A program made the position numbers and the translations under genes. From positions 124,001 through 188,000 of the forward strand of contig NZ_FQZT01000006.1 of the NCBI RefSeq assembly GCF_900142125.1: a stretch of DNA of 64,000 nucleotides, given 5' to 3'. Below, one piece after another: positions 17,427-27,921 of this stretch. The notes beneath the pieces were generated by a model, which worked only from the letters and a program-made list of their open reading frames with translations, was not told where the DNA came from and searched no databases. Position 1 is the first letter of the stretch. Each line of letters opens with the position of its first letter. Source of the DNA: Malonomonas rubra DSM 5091 (GTDB lineage: Bacteria > Desulfobacterota > Desulfuromonadia > Desulfuromonadales > Geopsychrobacteraceae).

Positions 17427-18332
17427 TCAACCATTGCCACGCAGCATCTGCAACAGGGCATGGCGAGCGATGTTCGGGTTCTCTTTCAGTCGACGCCGCG
17501 AGTAAGGCATCCACTGTTCGCCGTAAGGCAGGTAGACACGCAGCTTGTGGCCGGCATCCACCAGAATCTGACGCAGTTCGGGGTCGACGCCGAGCAGCAT
17601 CTGGAACTCGTACTGGTCTTTGCTGAGACCGTACTTTTCAATCAGGCGCAAGGATTCAAAGACCAGTTTCTCGTCGTGGGTGGCGATGCCGACATAGGCA
17701 CCATGCTTGAACATTTTTTCCAGGCAGTAGATGAAGCTGCGATTGATGGTGTCCATGTCTTTGTAGGCCGCAGTACGCGGTTCATTGTATATTCCCTTGC
17801 ACAGACGGTAGTGCATCGGCTTGTCGCTGAGATCTTCGATATCCTGCGGGGTGCGGCGCAGGTAGGCCTGTAGCACAACGCCGACATTCTTCGGAAACTC
17901 GTCGCGCAGGCGACGATAGAATTCGAGAGTTTTGTCGGTGCACTCGATATCTTCCATGTCGATGCGCACGAAGTTGTCAAGTTCGGCTGCCTTGGCGATG
18001 ATCTCGCGAATGTTTTTAAAAGCGAATTCTTCGTCGAGCAGCATCCCCATCTGGGTCGGTTTCAGTGACAGGTTGCCGTCAAGCTTTTCCCGGTGGATGG
18101 TTTCGAGGATTTCCAGGCATTGGTCCTTGAAGAACGCTGCTTCCGGCTTGGTTTTGATGAACTCGCCGAGGATGTCGAGGGTCAAAACCATCCCCTGCTC
18201 GTTCAGTTTGCGGCCAACGCGGACCGCATCATCCAGTTTCTCGCCGGCAATGTAGCCCTTGGCGAAAAAACCGACGATCGGACCGGGAATGTGCATAATG
18301 GTCTTGGAGACCAGGTAGTTGAAAATAGACAT
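17427..18332 (-). CDS. proline dehydrogenase (monofunctional)
   Basis: A 301-residue FAD-dependent barrel that oxidises proline to pyrroline-5-carboxylate, passing electrons to the quinone pool. The C-terminal substrate motif YLPYGEQWMPYSRRRLKENP is fully conserved, including both arginines, and VGIATHDEKL supplies another barrel strand. The length fits the short, PutA-independent form found in Gram-positives, Thermus and Geobacter relatives. It lies 76 bases after pruA on the same strand, so the two catabolic steps are co-expressed. Confidence 0.94.
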   Translation of the reverse strand: MSIFNYLVSKTIMHIPGPIVGFFAKGYIAGEKLDDAVRVGRKLNEQGMVLTLDILGEFIKTKPEAAFFKDQCLEILETIHREKLDGNLSLKPTQMGMLLDEEFAFKNIREIIAKAAELDNFVRIDMEDIECTDKTLEFYRRLRDEFPKNVGVVLQAYLRRTPQDIEDLSDKPMHYRLCKGIYNEPRTAAYKDMDTINRSFIYCLEKMFKHGAYVGIATHDEKLVFESLRLIEKYGLSKDQYEFQMLLGVDPELRQILVDAGHKLRVYLPYGEQWMPYSRRRLKENPNIARHALLQMLRGNG

Positions 18333-18366
18333 GATTGCTCCGCTTTCTCTTGTTGGCTAAGTCAGG

Positions 18367-18390
18367 GCAGGGGAGCAGGTGCTCCCCTGC
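18367..18390 (-). promoter_or_regulatory. perfect hairpin between pruA and proline dehydrogenase
   Basis: Eleven perfect pairs (GCAGGGGAGCA with TGCTCCCCTGC) around a 2-base loop, with no U-run after it. It sits in the short gap between the two catabolic genes and may protect the upstream mRNA end or adjust the ratio of the products, rather than terminate. Confidence 0.6.
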
Positions 18391-18408
18391 GACAGATGTC
18401 CGGGCGAC

Positions 18409-20058
<1,650 letters not shown>

Positions 20059-20134
20059 CGATTTTTCCTCTTCTTTCGTTTGGTTGGTCCAGTGTATTCA
20101 TTCGCGCATGTCGATTAATTTCTCCTCTTTGTAT

Positions 20135-20152
20135 GGCAAGGAGAGTGCCAAG
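20135..20152 (-). promoter_or_regulatory. pruA: sigma-54 promoter of pruA
   Basis: The minus strand reads TTGGCAC-TCTCC-TTGC, a match to the -24/-12 consensus with correct spacing. The start point would be near 20125, about 67 bases before the pruA ATG. The sigma-54 activator gene lies next to it upstream. Confidence 0.85.
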
Positions 20153-20304
20153 CCCTGTTTTGAGTGCCCTGTGAAAACCAATGAAAAGGTCAATAGTCTT
20201 TATTTTATCAGGGTTTTTCTTTTTTTCAGGCTGGTAGGGCTAATTCTTGAAAAGAGGTTTTGCGAAGGCTTTCTGAAGAGGAGTGGTTTTTGGGAATGTC
20301 TTTT

Positions 20305-20322
20305 TTATGCTCTTTTGCATAA
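20305..20322. promoter_or_regulatory. palindromic upstream activator site for pruA
   Basis: A TATGC-N6-GCATA palindrome (18 bases including the outer T/A pair) about 180 bases upstream of the predicted pruA start, the usual distance for an enhancer-binding protein. It matches 14 of 16 positions of the palindrome in front of the activator gene. The arm-N6-arm form resembles TyrR boxes, and the activator has a TyrR-like helix-turn-helix. The rest of the 354-base gap holds no other signal I can support. Confidence 0.6.
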
Positions 20323-20412
20323 CCGTTTGGGGCGTATTCAAAATTGTAAAGTTTTAACGCGAGCAAGTGACCAAGGGCCTTAGAAAATCCCTGTTTTTGA
20401 TTTAATGGTGTT

Positions 20413-22131
20413 TCAGTTGAGCTGGTGCCGTTTCAGTTTGCGGGCGATGGTCGACTGGTTGACGCCGAGAGCTTTTGCGATTTCGGTTTGATTGCCAAAG
20501 CGTTTCTGTGCTTTTTCCAGAATGCTCTTCTCCACCCTGTCGAGTGCGTCCTGCAGGCTCATTCCTTCCTGCCATTCGACGCTGTTGACATTAAGCCTTT
20601 CTGCGCGTTCGACGATTTGAGCCGGCAGGTCGCTGATGTCGATCGACTCGGTTTCGCTCATGACCACCAGGCGCTCGCAAATGTTCATCAATTCACGGAC
20701 GTTTCCGGGAAAGGGGTAGTTGGCCAAGGTGTCGAGGGCGGCGCGGGTCAGCCTTTTTTTACTGCCAACCTGTTCGCTGAACAGCTCTATGTAATGGCGG
20801 ATCAGCGGGACCACGCAGTCGCGCCGCTCGCGCACGGCAGGCACCTGGATCGGGATAACGTTGAGTCGATAATAGAGGTCGAGCCGGAAGCGCCCCTCTT
20901 TGACCATCTGCTCAAGGTCGCGGTGGGTGGCTGCCAGCACCCGGACATCGACATTCTTGCTGCTGGTGCCGCCAAGGCGGGTAATGCGCCCGTCCTCAAG
21001 GAAACGCAACAGCTTCACCTGTGACGGGAGTGGCAACTCGGCGATTTCGTCGAGGAACAGGGTTCCCCCATCGGCAAGCTCAAAGTGGCCCGGTTTTCCG
21101 TTTGCCTGGGCGCCAGTAAAAGCGCCTTTTTCGTAACCGAATAGTTCCGCTTCGATGAGTGATTCGGGGATGGCGCCACAGTTGATTTTGATCAACGGGT
21201 TGTCAGCGCGGCGCGAGTTCTTGTGGATCAGGTCGGCAATCAGCCCTTTGCCGACTCCTGATTCGCCAAGAACCAGAACCGATGAGTCCGCTCCCGCGAC
21301 GCGCACTGCTTGTTGCAGGGCACGGATCATTTCGGGGCTGCGGGCGATAATCTGTTTCGCGTCGAGCTCAGCGTGCTGCATTGCCAGCATCTGGTCACGA
21401 AACTGGTCGTTCAGCGCCTCTTTGTCTTCGAGTTCGCGTTGCAGCGTGTCGATTTCGGTAATGTCACGCTCGCTGACGACGATGCGGATCAGTTCGCCCA
21501 TTTCATCAAAAACCGGAGTCGAAATCGAGATCAGTTTACGACCATCTTTATTTTGCAGCTGGCTGACCGGTTTTTTGGTCAAACTTGTTTCGAGTGCCGC
21601 GGAACGATCGATAAAGCCGCTTTCTACCAGCTCACGCATGTTGCGACCGATGAGTTCGCGGGCGGAAATTTTGTGGATGCGCTCAGAGGCTGGGTTGACA
21701 CGAATTACGTTCGCGTCAGCATCACAGACGAACAGTCCGTCGGAAGAGGAGTCGATGATAGTGTCGAGCTCGCGCGATAACGTTTGGAATGAAGGCAGTT
21801 TGCTGGTCATTCGCTCCAGCTGCTGGCTGTCGACCAGCGTGCAGGCAACACCAATGATATCGCCATCGACCAGTAGCGGGTTGATGTCGACAAAATATTC
21901 ATCCTGTCGCATGTGAAGTGGTAGCGCTTGCTGGGGGCTCTGCCCGCTGAGTGTTTTTTTGACTTGTGGCCAGAAATCGGGCAGCTGCTCCAGCAGGTTT
22001 TCTCCTGGTTCGATGTGAAGGCTCTGTCTGGCCAGATGGCTGGCATGAATAATCAAACCAGCTGCGTTGACGGTGAAAATGGCGCGGGCGGTGGCGTCAA
22101 GCAGGGCATCGATCGACAGGGTATGGTTCAT
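20413..22131 (-). CDS. dual-PAS sigma-54 activator with TyrR-like HTH
   Basis: A 572-residue enhancer-binding protein. PAS domains lie at about residues 5-110 and 125-235, the AAA+ domain at about 255-490 (GESGVGKG, GAFTGA and FLDEIAELPLP all present), and the helix-turn-helix at about 530-570 (EIAKALGVNQSTIARKLKRH). It is the likely activator of pruA, immediately downstream, by binding the shared palindrome. A copy of the palindrome covers the -10 region of its own sigma-70 promoter, which suggests autorepression. The PAS domains could sense proline, P5C, redox state or another ligand; this is not readable. Confidence 0.93.
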   Translation of the reverse strand: MNHTLSIDALLDATARAIFTVNAAGLIIHASHLARQSLHIEPGENLLEQLPDFWPQVKKTLSGQSPQQALPLHMRQDEYFVDINPLLVDGDIIGVACTLVDSQQLERMTSKLPSFQTLSRELDTIIDSSSDGLFVCDADANVIRVNPASERIHKISARELIGRNMRELVESGFIDRSAALETSLTKKPVSQLQNKDGRKLISISTPVFDEMGELIRIVVSERDITEIDTLQRELEDKEALNDQFRDQMLAMQHAELDAKQIIARSPEMIRALQQAVRVAGADSSVLVLGESGVGKGLIADLIHKNSRRADNPLIKINCGAIPESLIEAELFGYEKGAFTGAQANGKPGHFELADGGTLFLDEIAELPLPSQVKLLRFLEDGRITRLGGTSSKNVDVRVLAATHRDLEQMVKEGRFRLDLYYRLNVIPIQVPAVRERRDCVVPLIRHYIELFSEQVGSKKRLTRAALDTLANYPFPGNVRELMNICERLVVMSETESIDISDLPAQIVERAERLNVNSVEWQEGMSLQDALDRVEKSILEKAQKRFGNQTEIAKALGVNQSTIARKLKRHQLN

Positions 22132-22162
22132 GAAGACTGCCTTTATGCAATAAGGGATAGAG

Positions 22163-22201
22163 TATGCACAAAAGCATAGTCGCCCGACTGACTGCTGTCA
22201 A
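22163..22201 (-). promoter_or_regulatory. sigma-70 promoter with overlapping operator, activator gene
   Basis: TTGACA and TATGCT are exactly 17 bases apart on the minus strand. The palindrome TATGC-N6-GCATA (22163-22178) covers the -10 box, so a bound regulator would block polymerase. Start of translation is about 35 bases downstream. Confidence is high for the promoter, moderate for the operator. Confidence 0.75.
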
Positions 22202-22207
22202 TGGGCT

Positions 22208-24100
22208 TTAGCGGGTCAGTTCGAAGGGGTAGCTCTGTGTCATGCTGTCGCCTGCGACCAGTACTGTGATGCTTTCAATGTTGCCATCAAACATCTGTCT
22301 GAGGCTGAAGGCATCGCCGGACTTCTGCCAGGTGAAGCCGATTTCGCGCAGGGGCTCAGCATGACTGTTGCTGGCATGAACATTGAGCAGGTCAGTGCGG
22401 TCGCCGAGGAAGCGCAGCGTGACGGCATTGCTGCCGAGTCGTTGCAGGATCAGCTGTTTGCCGCCGATTTGCAGGGTTTTGCCGATATCGTTACGAGTCA
22501 ACTGCAGGCTTTCGATGGCGAGGGGCAGGGTTAGCTCAAGTTTACCTAGAATCGAGTGGACCTGTTCAGCCTGAGTGCCTTGTCGCAGGTAGATGCTGCG
22601 GATTCCGGAGAATAAATCGTTCTCATCGGTCTGGTTGATACCGACCCAGTGAAAGGCCGGGTGTTCGAAGCTGTGTTGCCTGTCATAAAGATCGCGGGCG
22701 TCGTCGTCGAGAACCTTGTCGATCTCTATCCGCGCAGAGCCTTTCTGTGCCAGGCTCAGATTGGGGAAATCGCTCAGCTCCAATTTTAGCCAGAGGTGAG
22801 GATTCTGGTCGTCGGCCCAGAAACGGTCAGCGAAAAGTGTCACTGGCCCAAGGCTCAGCCCGCCTTCAGAGGTAGTTTTTCGCTGCTTGCTCAGCAGAAG
22901 TTTGTAATCGGCAGAACTCAGACGCTGCGGTTCTTCTGGAAGTGACCGATTGAGGTCAGGCGTTTGCTGGGGCTGTGTGCCGAGTCTCTGCTGAATGTCT
23001 TTGCCGGCAGAAAGCAGCTGCTCGGCGGACAGGTTCTGGCGGCTGAGGCTAACGAGCAGTAAGCCCGGAATGAGCATCCAGCCGAAAATTGCAGCTGTCA
23101 GCGGCAGCCACTGCCTTTTGATGGGAGGGTGCTGCGGTCCCCGGTAGTTTGCTTTCAGGTCGCTGTAGATGAGGTAATAGTAAAGAAATGAGAACGGCGT
23201 CAGAAGCAAAGAAAAGGCAAGGTTCGCTGCCTCGCCGACATAGGGGATGCGCGCGGTCAGAAACGAGAGAGTAAGAGAAATGACAAGCAGTAAAACAAAA
23301 CGGCCGAAAATTGCCCACCAATGCCCGCTGACCAGCAAGCGACTTTTTTCCAATGCCTGCAGCCCGCCGATGTTGTCGTCGGCAAGGACGTATTGACAGA
23401 AAAAGAACCAGACGCAGAAGAGCAGGCCCGGAATTATCAGCAGCAGGGAGCCCCCGCCAACGACAAGAATGAGCAGAATGAGGAGCAGGGTGAATGAGCC
23501 GACATGTCGCAGCCCAAGTTTCATCGATCTGAACAGCCCAACGTCGGTTTTGCAGATGTAAATGAACATGCTGCCTGTCATCCAGGAGAGACCCAGCAGG
23601 ATGTAGGCGACAGTTGCCAGCAAGATGGCCCACTGCCAGTTTTGGTTTTGTGGGTTGAGCCATGTGGCTGGTTTCAGCAGGAGAGCAGAAAAAATGGGAG
23701 CGAACGCCAGGACAATGCCGAGCAGGTAGATGCCCAGCAATCCCCAGCCGCGGCGGCAGAACAGTTCCCAGCTGTCGGCAAGCAGTTGACTGATGCTGCG
23801 CAGGCCTGAACCGGATGCCCGGAATTCTCGTTCTGGCTGCAGGCAGAAACTGCGATTGCAGCGACGACAATTAACGGTTTTTGATTGAATTTCGAGTCGA
23901 TCGCTAGGAATGCGCCGCTGCAGCCCGCAGTGCGGGCAGGTTGCGATGTTGTCAGTCGTTTGCGTGCGTTGAGATTCTGCAGGATCAAAAATAAGGGTCT
24001 GGCAGCATTCAGGGCAACGGGCGCTACTCTTTTTTGCAGGGAGTTTGCTGCTCGGGGTGTTGCGCTCTGCACCGCAATGCGGGCATCTGACTGTCGGCAT
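22208..24100 (-). CDS. zinc-ribbon polytopic membrane protein of unknown function
   Basis: A 630-residue protein. Two MJ0042-type zinc ribbons open it: CPHC...CPEC (about residues 6-35) and CPHC...CRRC (about 55-82). Then come about eight hydrophobic segments (residues 110-355) resembling the membrane domain of glycerophosphodiester phosphodiesterases and DUF975-type proteins, and a soluble part of about 260 residues at the end. The soluble part is rich in beta strands and unrecognised. It is followed 8 bases on by a Sel1-repeat gene. Function unknown; a membrane scaffold or sensor role is conceivable. Confidence 0.75.
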   Translation of the reverse strand: MPTVRCPHCGAERNTPSSKLPAKKSSARCPECCQTLIFDPAESQRTQTTDNIATCPHCGLQRRIPSDRLEIQSKTVNCRRCNRSFCLQPEREFRASGSGLRSISQLLADSWELFCRRGWGLLGIYLLGIVLAFAPIFSALLLKPATWLNPQNQNWQWAILLATVAYILLGLSWMTGSMFIYICKTDVGLFRSMKLGLRHVGSFTLLLILLILVVGGGSLLLIIPGLLFCVWFFFCQYVLADDNIGGLQALEKSRLLVSGHWWAIFGRFVLLLVISLTLSFLTARIPYVGEAANLAFSLLLTPFSFLYYYLIYSDLKANYRGPQHPPIKRQWLPLTAAIFGWMLIPGLLLVSLSRQNLSAEQLLSAGKDIQQRLGTQPQQTPDLNRSLPEEPQRLSSADYKLLLSKQRKTTSEGGLSLGPVTLFADRFWADDQNPHLWLKLELSDFPNLSLAQKGSARIEIDKVLDDDARDLYDRQHSFEHPAFHWVGINQTDENDLFSGIRSIYLRQGTQAEQVHSILGKLELTLPLAIESLQLTRNDIGKTLQIGGKQLILQRLGSNAVTLRFLGDRTDLLNVHASNSHAEPLREIGFTWQKSGDAFSLRQMFDGNIESITVLVAGDSMTQSYPFELTR

Positions 24101-24108
24101 GACGGACC

Positions 24109-25206
24109 CTAGAGGGATTCCCAGAACTCTGCTGCTTCTTTCCAGCGCAGAGCTTCATCCATATCCTGAGGAACACCTTTACCGGTGGAGTACATGACGC
24201 CGAGGCAATACTGCGCCTTGGTGTGGCCCTGGTCGGCCGCTTTGGTCAGCCATTTTTTGCCTTCCAATGCATCCCTTTTGGCGCCTTTGCCATTGATGTA
24301 CATGACGCCGAGGTTGTACTGAGCGTCAGAGTTGCCCTCTTTGGCTGCTTCCAGCCACCAGTGATAGGCGAGTTGTAAGTCCTGAGCAATGCCGATTCCC
24401 TTGGCGTAGTGATGGGCGACGGCGACTTTGGCCCGCTGGTGTCCGCGGGTTGCTGCCTGTTGCAGCAGGCTGACTGCCAGTGCCGGATCGCGCACTTCGT
24501 CGTTGCCGGTGCTGAGGAGTTTACCGAGAGTGTAGATAGCGTCGAGATAGTTCTGTTCTGCAGCTTTCTGCAGCCATTTGCGGGCCTCGGTATAGCTTTG
24601 CAGCACGCCGGTGCCTTTTGCGTACATGATGCCGAGGTGGTACTGGGCGGTGGGCAGACCCTGGTCAGCGGCTTGACGCAGCCACTGGCGAGCCTTGGAG
24701 TAGTTTTTTTTCACACCCTTGCCGACCAGGTACATATGGCCGAGGGTGAATTGTACTTTCGGGTTGCCCTGTTCGGCGGCCAGCCCCCACCAGCGGCGGG
24801 CTTCGAGAAAGTCTTTCGGCACGCCGTGCCCCTTGGCGTACATCAGACCGAGGTTATACTGGCCATCGGAAAAATTCTGTTCCGCTGCTTTGCGGAACCA
24901 TTTCAATGCTTCGTCGTAGTTTGCAGGAACGCCATGCCCCTTGATGAAGGCCTGACCGAGGAGGTTCTGTGCGCGGGCATAGCCCAGCTCTGCTGCCTGA
25001 CGGTAGTATTTGACCGCTTCCGCCGGGTTTTCCGCGATTCCTTTTCCGGTGTCATACATGCGGCCGAGCATGAAAATAGCCCGCGGATAACCTTCCTGGG
25101 CTGCCAGGCGGAACCATTTCATCGCCTCTGCATATGATTTCTGCACTCCTTTGCCCTGAAAATAATTCATCCCTAGGCGGTAGTGCTGTTGTGCCATTCC
25201 TGTCAT
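24109..25206 (-). CDS. Sel1-repeat protein, ten repeats
   Basis: A 365-residue protein made almost wholly of ten consecutive 36-residue Sel1-like repeats, each of the form A-x-Y-x-LG-x-MY-x-x-G-x-GV followed by W-x-x-x-AA-x-x-G. No signal peptide is visible, so it should be cytosolic. Such repeats form a TPR-like superhelix that holds other proteins. AGAGGG precedes the ATG. It is the next gene after the zinc-ribbon membrane protein's operon start, upstream by 8 bases, and may work with it. A second Sel1 gene lies beyond cheV. Confidence 0.9.
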   Translation of the reverse strand: MTGMAQQHYRLGMNYFQGKGVQKSYAEAMKWFRLAAQEGYPRAIFMLGRMYDTGKGIAENPAEAVKYYRQAAELGYARAQNLLGQAFIKGHGVPANYDEALKWFRKAAEQNFSDGQYNLGLMYAKGHGVPKDFLEARRWWGLAAEQGNPKVQFTLGHMYLVGKGVKKNYSKARQWLRQAADQGLPTAQYHLGIMYAKGTGVLQSYTEARKWLQKAAEQNYLDAIYTLGKLLSTGNDEVRDPALAVSLLQQAATRGHQRAKVAVAHHYAKGIGIAQDLQLAYHWWLEAAKEGNSDAQYNLGVMYINGKGAKRDALEGKKWLTKAADQGHTKAQYCLGVMYSTGKGVPQDMDEALRWKEAAEFWESL

Positions 25207-25387
25207 TGGATCCCTCTTGATTTCTCCTGATTTATACGGTTTTACCCGTTTTTTTACAAAAAATCATTATACATCAGTTGGGGCTGAGAAAAAAATGTAA
25301 ATGTAGTATTTGCTAATTGACTCAATTTGGTTAAGATGTTCAAATGATTGCCGTGCACTGACCTTTGTGACTGAAAGGTAGAAAGAT

Positions 25388-26365
25388 ATGTCAGATCTCG
25401 TTAAACAGGAAATTCTGCTGGAAACCGGCACCAACGAAATGGAGATTATCGAGTTTTATCTCGGAACCCAATCGTTCGGCATTAACGTACATAAACTGAA
25501 AGAGATTATTCCTTTCGACGAAGAGGCCGTGACGGTTGTGCCGGGCAGTGATCCTGGCATGCTGGGGACTCTGCTGCTGCGGGGGAGCACCATCCCGCTG
25601 GTTGCTTTGAAACAGCATATCGCTTCGAAAGAACCGGATCTGCCTGAAGACGCCCGCCGCGTTGTGTTGATTTGTGAGTTCAACGATCGCGTTAACGGTT
25701 TCAAGGTTGATGGTGTGAATATGATTCACCGGGTTTCCTGGGGCGATGTTCAGCCGATGGCGACTTTTATCGATCAGTATCATCCCCGCTTTACCGGCAG
25801 TATTAATATCGAAGGGCGGGAGATTCTGATCGTCGACCTGGAGCATATCGTCTCCGAGTTTGATCCTGAATCCGCTCTTGACTATGAAGCTGAAATTCAT
25901 AGTGCCGCGATGGAAGAAAAACTGCCGAATACGCGGCAGGAGATGAAACTGATGCTGGCGGAAGACTCATCCTTGATTCGGGCTGGCATTGAGCGGGTAC
26001 TGAAGAGTTCCAACTATGCCAATCTGAAAACATTTGTAGACGGTGAGGATTGTTACCTTGATTTGATGAGGTTAAAAGAAGAGGCAACGCGGGAGGGGAA
26101 GCCGATCACCGATTACCTGAACCTGCTGATTACCGATATCGAGATGCCGAAGATGGATGGATTGACATTGTGCAAGCGGGTGAAAGATGATCCTTTCATG
26201 CGGGATGTCAAGGTGATCCTGTTTTCATCCCTGATCAACGAGCAGATGGCGGTCAAGTGTGATTCGGTCGGCGCCGATGGCTATGCGACCAAGCCACAAA
26301 TTCCATACCTGGTACAGATGATGGACAAGCATCTGGGGATCGATGGAGAGCCTGCAAATAGCTAG
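25388..26365 (+). CDS. cheV: chemotaxis coupling protein CheV
   Basis: A 325-residue fusion of a CheW domain (about residues 15-170) and a response-regulator receiver domain (about 190-318). The phosphoacceptor aspartate lies in LLITDIEMPKMDG and the conserved lysine in GADGYATKP. CheV links receptors to CheA and adjusts adaptation. GAAAGGTAG supplies the ribosome site. It lies alone, between two Sel1-repeat genes on the other strand, with no cheA, cheW or receptor gene here, so it must act on a chemotaxis set elsewhere. Confidence 0.93.
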   Translation: MSDLVKQEILLETGTNEMEIIEFYLGTQSFGINVHKLKEIIPFDEEAVTVVPGSDPGMLGTLLLRGSTIPLVALKQHIASKEPDLPEDARRVVLICEFNDRVNGFKVDGVNMIHRVSWGDVQPMATFIDQYHPRFTGSINIEGREILIVDLEHIVSEFDPESALDYEAEIHSAAMEEKLPNTRQEMKLMLAEDSSLIRAGIERVLKSSNYANLKTFVDGEDCYLDLMRLKEEATREGKPITDYLNLLITDIEMPKMDGLTLCKRVKDDPFMRDVKVILFSSLINEQMAVKCDSVGADGYATKPQIPYLVQMMDKHLGIDGEPANS

Positions 26366-26388
26366 AAGAAATAGAGATCGAGAGCTGA

Positions 26389-26421
26389 AAAAAGCGTTGC
26401 CAGTTATTGGCAGCGCTTTTT
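26389..26421. terminator. bidirectional terminator between cheV and the second Sel1 gene
   Basis: Fourteen pairs with one G.U, loop GTTAT, flanked by A5 and T5. It serves the two convergent genes. Confidence 0.85.
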
Positions 26422-26424
26422 AGT

Positions 26425-27573
26425 TTAGCCGATATTTTTTTCCAACCGCGAGCAGACCTTTTCGACATCTCTGCGTGCTGCTTCGATCTGCGCTGGAGTC
26501 ATCTTGTTTTCAAGCGACTTTAGTACTTTCTGGGCATCACTGTGCCCCTTGTCGGCTGGCAGGCGCAGCCAGACGTAAGCTTTAATGTAGTTCTTCGGTA
26601 CCCCGCGGCCGAGGGCATACATCCCTCCCAGGTTATACTGGGCGTCTGTGTAGCCCTGCTCGACAGCCAGGTTCCACCATTTGATCGCTTCGGCGTCGTC
26701 TTTTTCGACACCGTAGCCGAATACGTACATGACCCCGAGATTGTACTGTGCTGCAGCGTTGCCAGCTTCGGCCGCCATGGTCCACCAGTAGCGCGCTTCT
26801 GCATAATCCTGCGGGATGTCCTCACCGTTCACATACATGCTGCCGAGGCTGTACTGGGCGTCAATATCGCCCTGCTCGGCAGCGAGGCGGTACCACTCGA
26901 CCGCGGCATAGGGATCGGCTTCGGTCCCTTCTCCTTTGGCGTACATGCCGCCAAGGTTATGCTGAGCATCGACATGCCCCTGCTCGGCCGCCATGCGGCA
27001 CCATTTGAAAGCCTGCACGCTGTCTCGCGGAACACCTTGGCCAAAAGCGTACATGACGCCGAGGCTGTATTGGGCATCTGCATTATTTTGCTGAGCCGCC
27101 AGCCGGTACCAGTAGATGGCCTGCTCGAAGTTCTGCTCGACACCTTCGCCGTTGGCGTACATCATGCCGAGAGTGTATTGGGCTTCAATGTGATTCTGTT
27201 CAGCTGCTTTCAGGCACCAGAAAAGGGCTTCCTGGCTGTCGGTTGTGATGCCGTGACCAAAGGCCAGCATGACGCCAAGGTGATATTGAGCGTCGGCACT
27301 GTCCTGCCGCGCAGCAAGGCGATACCATTTAACTGCTTCAGCATCATTTTGCTCTACACCGGAGCCATGCTCGTAAAGTAAGCCCAGCGCCAGCTGGGCC
27401 TGCATATGTCCCTGCTCGGCCGCGCGTTGGTACCAGCTGGCCGCCTCAGCAGGATTCAGCTCGGCCCCGTCACCTTTTTCACACATCCGTCCATAGTTAT
27501 ACTGGGCATCAGCATTCCCTTGCTCAGCGGCCATGCGGTAGCGACCATCGACTATGAAAGGAGCTTTGTTCAT
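26425..27573 (-). CDS. Sel1-repeat protein, nine repeats
   Basis: The ATG at 27573 follows GGAGATGCA and gives 382 residues; a longer reading to 27660 has no ribosome site. A half repeat (YRMAAEQGN) is followed by nine full 36-residue Sel1 repeats and a helical tail. It has no signal peptide. It resembles the Sel1 gene at 24109-25206 in repeat style but is richer in acidic residues. Such proteins are adaptors; the partner is unknown. The 3' end shares a terminator with cheV. Confidence 0.9.
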   Translation of the reverse strand: MNKAPFIVDGRYRMAAEQGNADAQYNYGRMCEKGDGAELNPAEAASWYQRAAEQGHMQAQLALGLLYEHGSGVEQNDAEAVKWYRLAARQDSADAQYHLGVMLAFGHGITTDSQEALFWCLKAAEQNHIEAQYTLGMMYANGEGVEQNFEQAIYWYRLAAQQNNADAQYSLGVMYAFGQGVPRDSVQAFKWCRMAAEQGHVDAQHNLGGMYAKGEGTEADPYAAVEWYRLAAEQGDIDAQYSLGSMYVNGEDIPQDYAEARYWWTMAAEAGNAAAQYNLGVMYVFGYGVEKDDAEAIKWWNLAVEQGYTDAQYNLGGMYALGRGVPKNYIKAYVWLRLPADKGHSDAQKVLKSLENKMTPAQIEAARRDVEKVCSRLEKNIG

Positions 27574-27675
27574 TGCATCTCCGCGAATTTGAGAGTTTGT
27601 CTCATTAGTCCATGTTCGATGGAATCTAGCAGATTTGTCAAGGAGTTGCAAATTTTGCAATATGGGGGAGGCAAC

Positions 27676-27710
27676 AAAAAAGCGATCGACCAGAGCGGTC
27701 GATCGCTTGA
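27676..27710 (-). terminator. terminator of tRNA-fMet
   Basis: A perfect 12-bp stem (AAGCGATCGACC with GGTCGATCGCTT, loop AGAGC) followed on the minus strand by TTTTTT, just after the tRNA 3' end. Confidence 0.88.
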
Positions 27711-27717
27711 ATTTTTT

Positions 27718-27794
<77 letters not shown>

Positions 27795-27921
27795 ACAACG
27801 GATGCAGACCCTAACGGAAATTTAGCAGCTGGTCAACCATTTATTTACAGATCGGTTGTTTTGCTGCGAGCGATGGTGTAGAACCTTTCCACTGTAGTTT
27901 TCCTCAAGGGGCGTTTTTCAG

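Noticed and set aside
24109-27573. 108-base periodic repeats that could suggest a repeat array or CRISPR
   Set aside because: The period equals 36 codons and follows Sel1 protein repeats in frame; the DNA units diverge and there are no short identical repeats with unique spacers.
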